Source of the DNA: Fratercula arctica
Taxonomy: Eukaryota > Chordata > Aves > Charadriiformes > Alcidae
Direction of reading: 5' to 3'
Length of the DNA: 64,000 nucleotides
Assembly (NCBI GenBank): GCA_947846985.1
Contig: CANTUZ010000008.1
Location: forward strand, 28,849,352-28,913,351
Program-made: the position numbers and the translations under genes
In this document: positions 14,850 to 27,154 of the stretch, piece by piece
How the letters are laid out: the number at the start of each line of letters is the position of its first letter
Numbering within the stretch: the first letter of the stretch is position 1
Notes under the pieces: model-generated
Seen by the model: only the letters and a program-made list of their open reading frames with translations
Told to the model about the DNA's origin: nothing
Database searches by the model: none

Positions 14850-15690
14850 CAAGGAGCAATAAACAGCATCAGTTTGTAAAGGACAAATTCTGCCAGGCAG
14901 ATTTGATCAAAACTTTAGATCAAATTACACGAGTAGGCGATGAAGTGCTTGCTCTATCTAGGAAAGGATGAAACTGCATTGTAATGAAGGGATAGTCTTG
15001 GAGAAGCTTCTTGCTGCAGCCTTGGGGTTGGTTTGTGTGTGGGCATGTACGACCCTGAGCTGTGGGATGAACGGGGCTGAGCGGCAGCTCAGGGGAAGGA
15101 GTGGGGAAGAGCAATATGCACCACTGGGAGGAGCATCCAGGGATCAGATCTTCTGTAAGGGCTCAGCTGAGCAAAATAAAAGGTGATTCTTTACTGAGGC
15201 TGTCAGACAATGTCAACTTGGGATCCTCCTTCCCAGACTGACTAGCCTGTGTTGTGTGCAAAGTCCTGACCCAGACTGATGGCGATTTCATAAAATGCCA
15301 TGTGCTGTTTAACACTTTTACTCAATGAAGGCAGAGGTGAGCTGCTGAGGTGGTTAAACTCAGCAGTGGAATTAATTTGCTCACACTGCTTGGCAAGTCA
15401 GAGAAATAATGTAAATGGGAGAAAGTTTCTAGAGAGCTTAAAAACACACTTGAGAAATAAAATGAGATTCAAAGTGGAAAAATACAAGCTGGCACATTTT
15501 GAGACGAAATAATTCGAAACACAAATATTCCATGAAAGGAGAAGACCCTTGGAAAGCAGTACTGCTGGAAAGGACCTGGCGTTGATCATGGGAGGGGGAT
15601 CAATAGGAGTTTGGTGTGCGACAGCAAAGACAAGCCAGCGTCTCTGTCAAATTGCCCGCAGGACTCTGGATGACCCTACTGTAAGCCAGG
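14850..15690 (+). mobile_element. Ancient decayed CR1/L3-type LINE fragment (reverse transcriptase region)
   Basis: Two segments match my memory of the reverse transcriptase part of old amniote CR1-type LINEs. The first (about 14858-14975) has the 'gtttgtaaaggacaaatt' block, then 'gatcaaattac' and 'gatgaagtgctt'. In such elements this encodes the stretch just before RT motif A. The second (about 15465-15680) carries 'aaatgagattcaaagtgg' and 'agtactgctggaaaggacct', followed by a degraded CAA-rich block, which falls further downstream in the same ORF. The DNA between them (about 14990-15430) is not recognisable and may be decayed element or later insertion. Frames are broken throughout. No terminal tail is visible, so the ends are uncertain. 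Confidence 0.6.
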
Positions 15691-15840
15691 AACTTTTCCC
15701 AAGATTAACAAGGAAGTATAATTTTAAAATTAGGATTTTACATATTTCAAAATATTTTTAAATGAGTGGGCTGTTGGTAGAAAAATTTCTACCGTCTCTG
15801 TTAAAAACACTTTTAAAAATGAAAAGTTGTGGTTTGTTTG

Positions 15841-15865
15841 TTTTTTTTTTTTTTTTTTTTTTTTT
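15841..15865 (+). repeat. T25 homopolymer run
   Basis: Twenty-five uninterrupted T residues about 150 bases past the ancient CR1-like fragment. It is not attached to a recognisable element end. Confidence 0.95.
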
Positions 15866-16395
15866 AGTGACAGCTTCTAGGTTGTAGAATCAGAACGTCG
15901 GGAATGGAAGAGTCAACTTTTGCCCTAAAACTAGGCTCACTGAGGCAACTGAAAATACAGAGGTCCTAAGGCAACTCTTTGGTACTGTGGTTTGTGCATG
16001 CCAGCCAAACCTTGGCATGCTTAATTCATTGGTACGTCTGAGGACCTTTGTGGGTGAGGTCCTTAAAGTTCCGATAATGATCCATTTGCAAACTAAGTAA
16101 AGAACACTTTCTAAGTTTTTGTTTTTAATAATAGATCTTATTTCTGTTGGAGAAATGTCTGGTCTACAGCACGACAAAGACAGTGTGACTTTGAGGAAGG
16201 GGCCTCAGCTAAGTATAGCAAAAATAAAAGCGGATACTAGTGTTTTTGCATCCGAATTGCATACTATGTGGTTAGTGTGAAACAGGCATTAAAATAAAAG
16301 CATGAAGTAGTTAAAAACATCAGAAGCTTCTGCCTGAAAGACTTTTGTAATTTTAGAGCTGTAGCAATTCTAATTAGCAGACTTGTCCTTCACAG
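15866..16395. other. Non-coding spacer with a small hairpin
   Basis: No gene or transposon recognised. A short stem of eight base pairs with a nine-base loop (GCATGCCA ... TGGCATGC) lies at 15996-16020. The last 30 bases before 16396 form a pyrimidine-containing splice acceptor-like segment. Confidence 0.5.
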
Positions 16396-16557
16396 AGAAG
16401 AATATATCCAAAGGGCATGGCGGCGATCCAGCTGTAATTGCGAATGTTGCTTATATTCAGCAATCACAACTGTTGCCATTGGGAAGCAGAGAATGCATTC
16501 GCTGTTTAGGGGAGGATTATTTTGGTGAACCCAGCCCTCTAATGAACACCTCACTGG
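16396..16557 (+). CDS. Candidate internal coding exon, unknown gene
   Basis: A 162-bp open segment is bounded by an acceptor-like site (cttgtccttcacag) and a consensus-grade donor (CTGG/GTAAGTAA). It starts with two bases that finish a codon and ends with one base of the next. Both flanking introns would therefore be phase 1, and the exon could be skipped without shifting frame. The peptide is about 53 residues with a mixed, non-repetitive composition, including RECIRCLGEDYFGEPS near its C-terminal half and two Cys spaced CxxC-like (CIRC). It keeps several CpGs in an otherwise CpG-poor area. I do not recognise the family and see no confirmed neighbouring exon; the nearest compatible splice pair is 33 bp at 19571-19603. 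An open stretch of this length between good sites can occur by chance in 64 kb. Confidence 0.25.
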
Positions 16558-19500
16558 GTAAGTAATTTTACTACGCAGTGTTAAGCAACCCATGAACATG
16601 CATTTCCAAGGATCAGGCACTGAGCAGCAGGAGGCAGGGTTGGTGCTGACCTTCTCCTAGCTCCTCCCTGCAGAAAACAGCGCTCTGCCTCAGTGGTCCT
16701 CCAGGCTCTAGTTAAGTTTATGAAGCAGGTCACATCATCATAGAACAGCAAATAGCTGTACTTCATTCGTGATTTTGATGGCATTTGGGGGGATTCCCAC
16801 TGTAGTGGATTTCCTTCTCGACATACTGGTATGATTGTTTCAAGTTTGAAGTTGGTGGTGATGAGGGCTTCTGTTGAGCATCCCAAAGCCAAGTATTTGC
16901 ACCAGTAGCTGCCTGCTGCTGTTTCTGCTGGGAGAGTGGAGGGTCTTCCACATGCAAACTGGGGAATGCCACTGCTGGTTATAACCTCACAGAGGCGGGT
17001 CTTGCTAAGCCCACTTATTTGGGAACACAGAGGGACAGATAATCTGCACTTTTATTATTTTTTTTTCTCCCCTGTTGCTTTCTCACAGGAAAGAGTACAT
17101 CCCCTGCCCATGATCTGCTTTTGGAAATAAAGGGGTTCTGCCCAAGCAGGATAATCTCTCTGCATTTTTTTGGATTGTCTCTTAGAACAGTTTCATCATG
17201 TTCCGACAGCTTTTATGAGTGTCCATGCAGTTTGAGAGCATTTTTAGAGGAATATTGTGCAAACGTTAAAGTCAAGATATAAAACATCTTCGAGTAGATT
17301 TTTAGACAAGGCAATAAACAAAAGCATTTTTTCTTTTTTTTGGGGGGTAAACATGACTTGAGGAGACAGGATAGGAAAGTCTATTATCAGTTTGACATCT
17401 AAGTTTAAAAAAACAAACTGATAGCTCTGCAATACAGCAGGATGGAGGTTGCTGTGTTCTGAGGGAGGCGTTTCAACTCCTTTTACTTTGTACTTGTTGC
17501 TGAGGTGAAGGAAGTTGCCTTAAACTATTGATGAAGGATAGTTTTGCCAGCCAATGTGCTGATGCTGGAAATAGGTTGCAACTTTATTTGTCATGGTGAA
17601 GTTGTGGACACCTGTAACTGTTTGTGGAAGTGGACCCTACCCCCAGTGCAGGTACTGCAGTGTGTTTGCTAACTGTCTTGAACTGTTTTGGAGAAAGGCA
17701 TTTGTGAAAATCACGGTACGGGGCACCCAGCGCTCTCCTTTGGCATTTCTGCATTTGGCACGCGTAGGTGTTGTAGCCACGCTTCTGTTGTTAGAGCCCT
17801 GCAACTCCTTCTGTTTTATACCCGCAGTTTAGATCTCTGGTGTTTGCCTGGATGGTAAAAGGGCTTCGCCGAGGCACAGTCGGTGAACCCTCGTGCCACT
17901 AGATTTGTGTGATTAGAAGAAGGGGATAAATACAAGCAAAAGGTTTCAGATTGGTACTTGTGGTCAAGCTTAGTTCTGCAGGGCTCTTGAACAAAGCAAT
18001 TAATGATGATGGACTTGGTGAGTACTACACGGAAAATCTTTATAATACTGAGAGGGAGACTGACAATTGACACGGGAATAATCCTACCCAAGGTAAATGA
18101 ATGACTCAAATTAAAATCCTGGTAAGGCAAGGCCTGTAGGAGCATCTCAAAATATGGAGGAAATACTTCAGATTATTCAGGTTTATACTTCTAATAAAAT
18201 AAAGGAGAAAATCCCATACTTCTCTTGTATCCTAAAACCTCAGTCTGTGTTTTCCTACTAGCATGTATTACAAGTGATTGCCTTTTGAGGCAAATGTTTT
18301 ACATCTGTCGTCTAGGGCTGACGGTCTAAATGACGTGAAATGGAAAAAAATAATTCCATCTATTGACTGTGCAGCGTTTTATCAGACTCATTGGAACTGA
18401 ATTCACCATCTGTGCCTTTTTGTCAGGGTTAGTAATAGCTTTTCCTAAGCATTTACTTGTTAGAGGGCTGTTTTCCCTGCAATGTAAGTAACCTTAATAG
18501 ATGTGCCGATGTACATTTTGAACAAAATTATGGGATAGTTGTTACATTTTTTAAAAGGCAGGCTTAATTGTTTTCTAGTTCTGTCTTTGCAAAGAAGTTA
18601 AAAACCTAATTTTTTGAATGAATTACTCTAACCGTCTTTGCTTTGCTTTTCTGTGCTGTCTGAGAGGGACTATTCCCAGAGCACTTTGTGCATTGTGAGA
18701 CTTTCTTAAATAGACTTTGTTGAAGCCAGTAAACCAGAAATGTCACTTACGAGTTATATTACGGGCTAGAGACACTTCTAATTGGAGCACCATGTCCCAT
18801 GTTTACATCAGAAATAAGATACAGTTCCCTTGTGGTGTACTAGAAGAGACAACTTCAGATTGTGTTGTGCATGAATTGAATTTACCCCTGCTTGAATTTG
18901 GCAGTCAAAAAAGGCAGCAGTTGCTTTTGGTGCCTACCAAAATAGCTCCCTCTGGCTGAGCAGTGGGGGTTAGCATTTAGCCCTGGAAGTACGGGCAGAT
19001 GTTACGCGTTCTCCTTTTAAAACTACTTACTTTAATCTCTTTGATGCAGTTCCCCCCTCCCCCATCTGTTCCCAATTTTGGGACAGTTCTGGATCTCCTT
19101 GCGGAGCAGGTGCTTCTGATGAACTTCAGGAAAAATAATCTCTGCGGTCATGTTCCTCCTCAGCTCCATCCAGATCTGGCTGCTGCTTTTGCTCATTAGA
19201 GCAAGGATGCAAACAGCAGCAGATGCCCGTTGGTGGTAATTAGATAAAAGAAATGAGTACTGTGAATGCTGCAGTGAGAGGGGAGGTGCTTCCCAGGCAG
19301 GTTGGAGAGGGATCATTCCAAGTTTGAAGGGCTGTTATTACTTTCTATAGCCCTGCTTTTCTGACTGTTTTGCTAATTAGGCAAATGCACCTCCTATACT
19401 CTCTTCTAGTTTCTTTTTGTCTCTTTCTGACTTTTACACGTCCTTCGTTATCCTCTCTTCCTATTTTCATTTCATATGGCTCTATTAGGTGTTAGTTGGT

Positions 19501-22500
19501 TATTGTTAATCTGCACCCCTGTGTAGTGATACTTGGAAACACCGGTGTCTTCCTGCCTTTCATTTCCCAGAGTGTGGCCTCAGCTGCCTGGGGACACAGA
19601 GGAGTAAGTGACCTTTAATGCACTGCTGTGATTAGCTGTGTTTCAGGCTGGTTCAGCTGCAAGCTCATGGTCTGGCTCTGGCTTTTGAGACAGGTTGTCT
19701 TCTCCTGTGACCGGTGGAGGTGGGAGACAAGGAGGAAAAGCTGTTGGTTAAGAAGCAGCAAAGGATGAGCAGCCTACACTGGTGGCTGTGCTGGGCTCAG
19801 AGAGGGCAGTGGGCCTGGGTGTCTCCTCTTTACATCCTCAGCCACAGAAAAGTCATCCTTGGACGTGGAGGGGCTGTGGACAAGTGAGCCTGGGAAGGGG
19901 AAGGATGTGGTGACGTCTTGGTATTTAGAGCAGTGCTTTGACTGACCTGGTAGCCTGAAAATAGGCAGAGGTAGTTATAAATGGCAGGAAGACTGTTATG
20001 GGAGGGCTGCAGGAAATGGATGCCACAAACACTGGGGAGCCTCAAAAGCATCTTCTTGTGCTTTATCCAAACTGACACCTAATCTGTTGGCAAACTTCAA
20101 CCCTACGGTATTCTTGTCTCAGGATGAGATGTGAATAGGATGCTTTTTAAGATGCGGGTTTCTTTTATATTTTAACAACAAGCTACCAGGTAGTGCTCTG
20201 TTGTGTGTTAGCACGCACAGTTCTTTGAAAACTGTGAATACAGTGCAAACTCCTTTTATGTTTAGCGGGAGTGCGCAAAGTCCACTCCAGCCAGCTGGCT
20301 TTGTGTTCTGCTATTACTTTGTGAGGTTCTTAGTTGTCAAGTGGACTTTATCAGCAGCTATGTGTGATTGCAGTGTTTCATTCCAGGTGTGGCAAGCGCT
20401 CCTAATAAGCATTTTTGCGTGGTGTTCAATCTAGGCTTTTCCTCTTGTGCTCCTGCTGTACAGGCTGGAAACTCCTCACCTACATGACCCATTTCCTATT
20501 CCATTCTGCCCGTTACAAACTGCCTGGCTGCTCGGGGTGCAAGCGCTCCCCGTGCTCCTGTGCTGTTACCCAGGACTGTGTCCAGCCAACACGCCTCCCT
20601 GAGACCTTTCCAATTCCGACCAAGAGCTGGTGTGTCCTATGCTGGCAAGTGCAGCTTAGCTGAGGGTGTCCTTACCCTCAGAGGGTGCTTCAGAGAAGAG
20701 CATGGGAGCTCTGGGCACTGAGAGGCTTTTTCAGCCCCGGTTTTAATGGCTGCCTGGCCCAGAAGGCTTTGGCGGTAAGCGGAAACCAACTGTACCTCAG
20801 AGTAGCTAGAAGGAAATATAGATACTTATTTATGAAGTTTAAAGGGGTCGACACTTTTACAAAGGCAGGGATAAACAGAAATTAAAAAGTCTACACAATA
20901 ATCCTGTTATCTATCTTTCTGTCGATCTGGGTTAGCTCCACAGGCTCCTCTCTCCTCGCAGCATGTTCAGGGCTTCCTGGTGGAGGCTTTTATTTTCTTT
21001 ATTTTCATCCAGGTGTTGTGCTTGCAGAAGATGATCTGGATCTGGGGAGTCCTGGCTCCCTTCTAGGCTTCCAACCCAGCTGTGGGGTTTTTTTTTCAGA
21101 TGCAAAACCTTCCCTTGGGAATTTCTTAATCCTTGCTTTGACTGGGAAGATATTTTGGTGTCCCTCACAGTAGTTAATTGGCTGTCCTTTTTTGCTTTGG
21201 GAAATTATGAAGTCCCTTGGACATGGCTGGATGAGATAAGAAACTGCCCAGACAGTTAAATTGAGTCCGTTCAGGGTTTAGCCAAGCAGAAGAGCCTTTC
21301 TTAGCAAATGAAGTGGAATGACCATAACTCTTTCTTTCCAGGCTATATGGTGACCAACTCTGAGAGCGGATCATTTTTGTGTTATGAATCCTATGGCCTC
21401 TATAAACACTTAACTTGCTAGTGACATTTGAGGCAGTTATGTAACTGGGCTGAACGCGGGCAGCTTGCTTTGGGCTCTTATTTGAGCAAAAAAAAAAAAG
21501 TACAAATCAGTATGTTGTGAGCCACAGCTCTCAGAAGATCAGTTACATCTTTCACGGAGACTTAATTTAGAAACACTGTTAGGTAATTGATCGATCTGAT
21601 GTATTTGATATGAAGTTCAGTAAATAAAGATGCTAAGTAGGATGGCGTATCATTTTACAGTGATAGTAATAAACCGGTCCAGTGAATTCTGTCTGCGTTT
21701 CTAATGCCATACTTTGTTTGCAGTACCCTGCCCTCACATTATTTTCTTACTTTTCACAAGAAGCCATCAAGTGCTAGTTATCACAGAGGAGTTAGATCTT
21801 CCCACAAATTGGCTTCCCACAAATTGGCTTAGGGCAATGTTTGAATGCATCCGTGGCTCTATCCTTGACTGTTTCTCCTGATGCTGTAATTCGAAAGTAG
21901 ATGACAACTGCAGATAAAACGTATGACATAGCGTATGATTCATGTGGGAGTGGAAGAGGAACCTCTGAGAAATACGCTCCCTCTTCAGAGAGAAACATCA
22001 ACATGTACATTTGAGTATGTCGCTTAATGAGCTTCCTTAGTCTGCAGGTCAGACCTGACATTAACCAAAGTGACTTGGAATAATTTTGATCGGATGGCTT
22101 AAAAGGTCATACGTAAATTGAGTTTTGTGGTCGCAGATGATTTTCTAATGGATTACAAGCTTTGTTGTGAAAGCATCGGGTACAATCAGTTTATACTTAC
22201 AAGGAGCTCTAGCTAAGACTGATTAGGTGAAATTAAAAAAAGTAGAAAGTCAGGTTGAATTTCTCTTAGGGTTCAAGGGGCTTAATTTCTTCTTAGACAC
22301 TGAGACCCCCTTCAGTTTGGGGATTATCTCCCAAGCGAAATAATCGCATTCCGTCTAGGGGCATCTGAAACTAAACTGGATGAAGCACTGGAAAAAAACC
22401 TGTCAAGAGCAATCCAGCACTAGTAGTAAAATGGACTGAATGACCTCAGACTGTTTGAAAAGGCCATGTTTACCGTGTCAGCAGAGAGTACGCTGCAAAG

Positions 22501-24350
22501 TCTGGCATATCATATTTATTTTGCTCCTAGTGTAGAAAAATACTGCAATGCCTCAGATATCTCCTGATAAAAGCTGATTTGGCTGTCCTATATTCCTGTC
22601 CCTTGAACCTCCTACTAATGTAGAGGGAGACCATTTTCACCCTGTATTTTTACCTTCCAGCTGCCTCAGGACTGAGATACTATAGACAAGTTCTACAGCT
22701 GACAAGGACACGGGGGCTTGTTTTCTTTGATCAGAAAACAGGACTTGCTTTTTCATATTTGAAACCCATCTTAATCAGGATATGCATGAACCTCTTCCTT
22801 CTCGCCACTTAATAGAATTAAGGGAAAAGAAATGTTCAGACAGACGAATGCAGTATTAGTGTAGGAAAGGATGCGCGAGAAAATTCTGTGGAAGGGTTGC
22901 AGAACCTGGTTAATGGTCATAAACATTTTACACACGTGTTAAATCCCACAAATGCTGCTGGCTGGTTAGCTGCTTATGTCTTTGGAACTGGGTGTTTGTG
23001 GGGGGCGTGACTAGTGGATTTGCAAGCAGCTGTTTTATGGAAGCTCATTCATAGGAATGTGGCTGCTCTTGAGGACCCAGTTGATGTATCCTCACAGATT
23101 AGGGAATGAACATAGCACCAACTTGAGTGGAGAACTGGGTTCTTGAAAGTCAAACCTGAGTCTGGTTCCCTGTGAAGCTGTTTCAAATTCATATTTTCAG
23201 ATTCCAAGGTTGACAGTCTTTGTTTTGTAGCCTTTAGGTCCTCTTGGGTTGGCAGGCGGTATAAAAGCACAGATGTTTGCTCAGTGTTTGGTCCGCAATT
23301 GCTTAAATAATTGCACAATCTATGTATTTCATGTATTTATTCAGATATGATATTTTTATTTACTATTTACTGTTCCTGCAGCATTTAGATCTGAATTCAA
23401 ATTACTTCATAATTGGTTTCCATTACTAGGTAATGATGAGGTGTGGGAATAGCTGTATTTCAATCTAGAGGATATTTGGGTAATGTTGTTTTAAGAGCAA
23501 ACAATTTCTTGTCTCTCACTTTTTGGAACAAAAGAGCTAATTCATGTTCATTTGAAAGTGATTTTCATTTGTTATGGTAGGTCATGCTGAGTAGTGTGTG
23601 ACAGTATGACTCAAGTTTTTATAAATTATGTCCATATGGTTGGCTTGTTTTGAAAAGCAGTTTGAAAAAAAAAGAAATACGGACAAAAGCTTAAGTCTCT
23701 ACTGCTCCTTTTTCCTTCTTACCATACAGAGGAGAGGGCTTATTTTTGGAATGCCTTAAATTAATTGTTATTTAGAATCAAAAGTGCAAAAGGTTGCATG
23801 TTGTTTATACATTGTAATTTTTTTGTTGTTTATTTCTTATGTGTGGTACTGAGAAGTGCGAACCATCCATTGAAAGCAGGGGTTCTGTAGAGGCTGATCA
23901 TGGCTGGTGAGCCTGCATTAAGAAACCCATTCGACTTCAAAGAATAATTATAGGGTCGTCAGTAAATGTTCCAGTCTTCCCACGTGGGGTACTCGTAGGT
24001 CTGGCTGGTGGACATTTACTGAAAGAGTTTGGGATAATAGAGTGTAGTAAATGAGAAGATTAATTAGGCAGAAGATACAATGAAACTGTAAGAAAATTAT
24101 GATGAAAAAAGAAAACAAATCTTTCTAATAAGCTTTTCAAACTCGATGGACATCTGGTTTTGACTCAGCAAACCACTGTCATCATAAAACTGAGGAGCTG
24201 CAAGGCTGCCTGGGGCACAGGGTGGGAAAGGTGGTTGGCAGCCTTTGGGTGAACATCTTTAGAAGAAAATCACTTTTTGCCTCAGTAGATGTTCTTGGGA
24301 GAAAGTTCCCATATATGGGGAATGTTTTTTGTTTTGGTGTCGTCCGTCCG
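16558..24350. other. Non-coding stretch, no confirmed gene
   Basis: Mostly unique AT-rich sequence. It contains a direct duplication of 15 bp (cttcccacaaattgg) at 21798-21827. Two minus-strand segments, 20932-21168 and 23156-23242, encode charged, coiled-coil-like peptides with plausible splice sites and are discussed as findings. A microexon-like pair of splice signals flanks 19571-19603 on the + strand. No RNA gene, LTR or CR1 body is recognised. Confidence 0.5.
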
Positions 24351-24370
24351 CCCCCCCCCCCCCCCCCCCC
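24351..24370 (+). repeat. C20 homopolymer run
   Basis: Twenty uninterrupted C, preceded by a short gtccgtccg stretch. Runs of this kind are rarer than A/T runs and can form a G-quadruplex on the minus strand. The length may be inaccurate in short-read assemblies. Confidence 0.9.
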
Positions 24371-26943
24371 ATTTGAACACTTCATGTTTTCAGTAGCCCA
24401 AGAACCAGATTGTTCAGTGTTTGGTCGTCAAGGACTGAAAAACTTCATCTGTGAAAATCGGAGTGATTCTGCCAAGCAAGCGTTCAGGAAAAAAGTATCA
24501 TTTTTGAAATTCTCCACTCTACTGAGTGGATGAGTAGTAGATATACTACATTTCCAGCCATATCTAGGCACAAGCATGGAATAGCACGTATGAGCCTGTG
24601 GAACGCTTTACCTGCTGGAGAGAGTTGCTGGGAGAGGACCCTTCAGTGGCTGCTGTAAACAGGAGGCTGGGAAGAAACGCTCTCAGCCTCCTGCCGGGCC
24701 AGGGAGCGCCAGCCCTGCCTTCCCAGGGCAGAGAGAAGGTCTGGACCCTTGGCATGCTGCTACATAGAGTGAGGGTCTTAACAAACTAACTGCTTTGTCC
24801 TTTAATTTGAAATGTGGAACTGTCTAGCATGCTTCTGTTGCAATATGGCATAGAACCCTGAAAAGCAGGTTTTTAAATTTATTTTCAATTTTCCTTTTAA
24901 AAATAAAGTAGTAGAGTGTAGCAGATATAGAAAGAATACAGCAGCACCAGAGCTTCCGATAGGCAAATGTGTTTGCTGCTCTGACTTTCATTTACAGAAT
25001 TCATTTATCACATTAGTGGGAGGGCTGGATTCAGGTCACCTTTTGGGATCCTTCAGACATTCATCTTCCTGTAGGTAGTACAAGCCATATCAAATGCTTC
25101 TGGATTACAGGTCCCATAATAATTGCTCATAATCTGCATGTGGTGTGAAACTCAAGATGCCTTTCTGAGCTGACGGGCAGTGAGGGAGAAAACAAATCAC
25201 AGTAGCAAACAAAGGTTGAAGAGAGTCAGCAAGCGCAGCCTGCAGGTCTGCGCAGATGACTCCTCTGTTGGTTCACGTGTGAATTTGACCTGTTTTGGGG
25301 CTGGATCACGGTAGAGCAAGTGGAGAAGTTGTGGCCGTTTTTTGGATGTGGTGCTGCCCATCTCCTGTGGAAAAAAGAGACAACACAGAAATTAGCAGTG
25401 ATCTTATCACAATGAAACAATTATAAAGATTGACAAGCAGACTTCCCATCACTTTATGTCCCCTGATTTACATGCTCTAGCTTGTCCATCCGTTACCTTG
25501 TATTATTAGGGCAAGATCCAGGGTCTGTTAGGCTGGGCTGAGGGGAAATGGAAATCTATATTTATTATGCCTAAACCGGACAAAATAGGCCAATAAGATA
25601 GAGGCTAACTCCAACAAAACCTGCAACTTAATATGATGACAGCAGTGGAAAACAATTCCACTTTAATTACAGACTAAAGAAACATCCTTATTCCTGTTTT
25701 TTGAATAATGTAAAACAATTTCCAAATTTTCTGTGGCTTTAAATACTGAAATGGAGATCTATTCAGTGGAAGCTTTCACAAATGTGACACAATGTGGAAA
25801 CTTGGAATGTTTTATGCCTATAATGAGGTTGGTTTGTTTTATATGGAAAAAATATTCACTGCTTCTGCAGCGGCAATTTATATTCCTGCAAGACTGCTCT
25901 CTGGATGGAGAGTCACATTTTTGCTTGCAAAGGGAAGCAGGGCCTTGAACTGCCAGACCATCTTCTTTGTATTACTCTTATGCTTATTTTTAATATCCCG
26001 TGTAGTGATTTAGACACAACGTAGATCTAACAAGCACTTTGTTAGGAATTTGGAGTCTAATCCATTAAGAGTTTCATATGAGGCTTCCACTATATTTATG
26101 ATATTTCCATATGTAACAAGCAGAGGGGAACAAGCAAGTCTGTTCCCCCCACGATCTGGTCTTTTGGCAGTTCATTTGTATCTCCCCCTGCAATGAGACA
26201 TTTTATCTTTGGGGAACGCTTCTGTCAGCCAAGGCTGGAGGCATCAGGGTAAATGGGTCTTGGTCTTCCTCCACCCCATCCCTCCCTGGAAAGCAGGCAG
26301 GGCTTGGGGAGTTTGGGCTCCTGTATGCCCCCTCTCTGGTGGCCAGGCTGAGGAGCGGAAGGCAGGGGTTGCTGGAGGGCTGGCTAACTTTATTACTAGT
26401 AAGGGTGACAGACAGATTGATGCCAATTCTAATCCTTGAAAGGAGCGGTCTGCATTTGTGAGCAAGTCTGCCTTGTGCTGGTCTGAGGTGGTGCAACCAG
26501 GCTGTCTTCTGTAGCGCATTTGCTAAGTTTTAAAAGGATGTTCTTTTCCTTCTAAAATAGATTTATCCAGAAAAACTTATTTGAGGAAGAAGGACCCAAA
26601 CTGCCTTTGCAGAAATGACTCACTAACCATTTTAAAGCCTAATGCTCTGTGCTGTCTCTCGACAACTGGATTTAGTATTAATGGAGAGAGAAAAGATGGT
26701 CTCTAATTTAGTGCATTTTCAGCTGAGACTGAGGAGTAATGGGGAGCTGATTTACAGTAGTGAGTTGTGCAGAGAAATCATGTGCTCTGCAGAAGACAAC
26801 CCTCTGTGTGTGACTAGTGCTCCTTTGAGGGAGCAGCTGTAAATGGGGATGGCTTGCTGGGGTCATCCCTACTGTGATGCAGTCCCTGAGACAATTTATA
26901 AAATATATGAAAAATGAACTGTTGTTTCAAATGAAACTGGAGT
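24371..26943. other. Non-coding stretch, nothing recognised
   Basis: No gene, RNA or repeat family is recognised. Short GC-richer patches at about 24600-24760 and 26250-26380 open several reading frames at once, which reflects composition rather than coding. The block at 25560-25760 is AT-rich and plain. Confidence 0.5.
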
Positions 26944-26968
26944 GGGGGGGTGGGGGGGTGGGGGTGGG
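26944..26968 (+). repeat. G-run block with strong G-quadruplex potential
   Basis: Four guanine runs, in order G7, G7, G5 and G3, are separated by single T residues. Single-base loops and long runs make this about as strong an intramolecular G-quadruplex motif as exists on paper. It lies some 190 bases before the 5'-truncated end of a CR1 copy. Confidence 0.85.
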
Positions 26969-27154
26969 AGCATCAGAGTAAATGTCTGATTAAAATGATA
27001 GTTCTTAAAAGCTGGTTTCAGTAAAAAATTGTATTATAGTGCTATGACTTGAACATTTGTAAATGTCCAATTAAGCTTCTTCAATTCATAATTCTCTAAG
27101 ATTGGTGGGCCTAATAGGAAAACTCTTCTTGAATGTGCTGGCTTTTGGGTAGGT

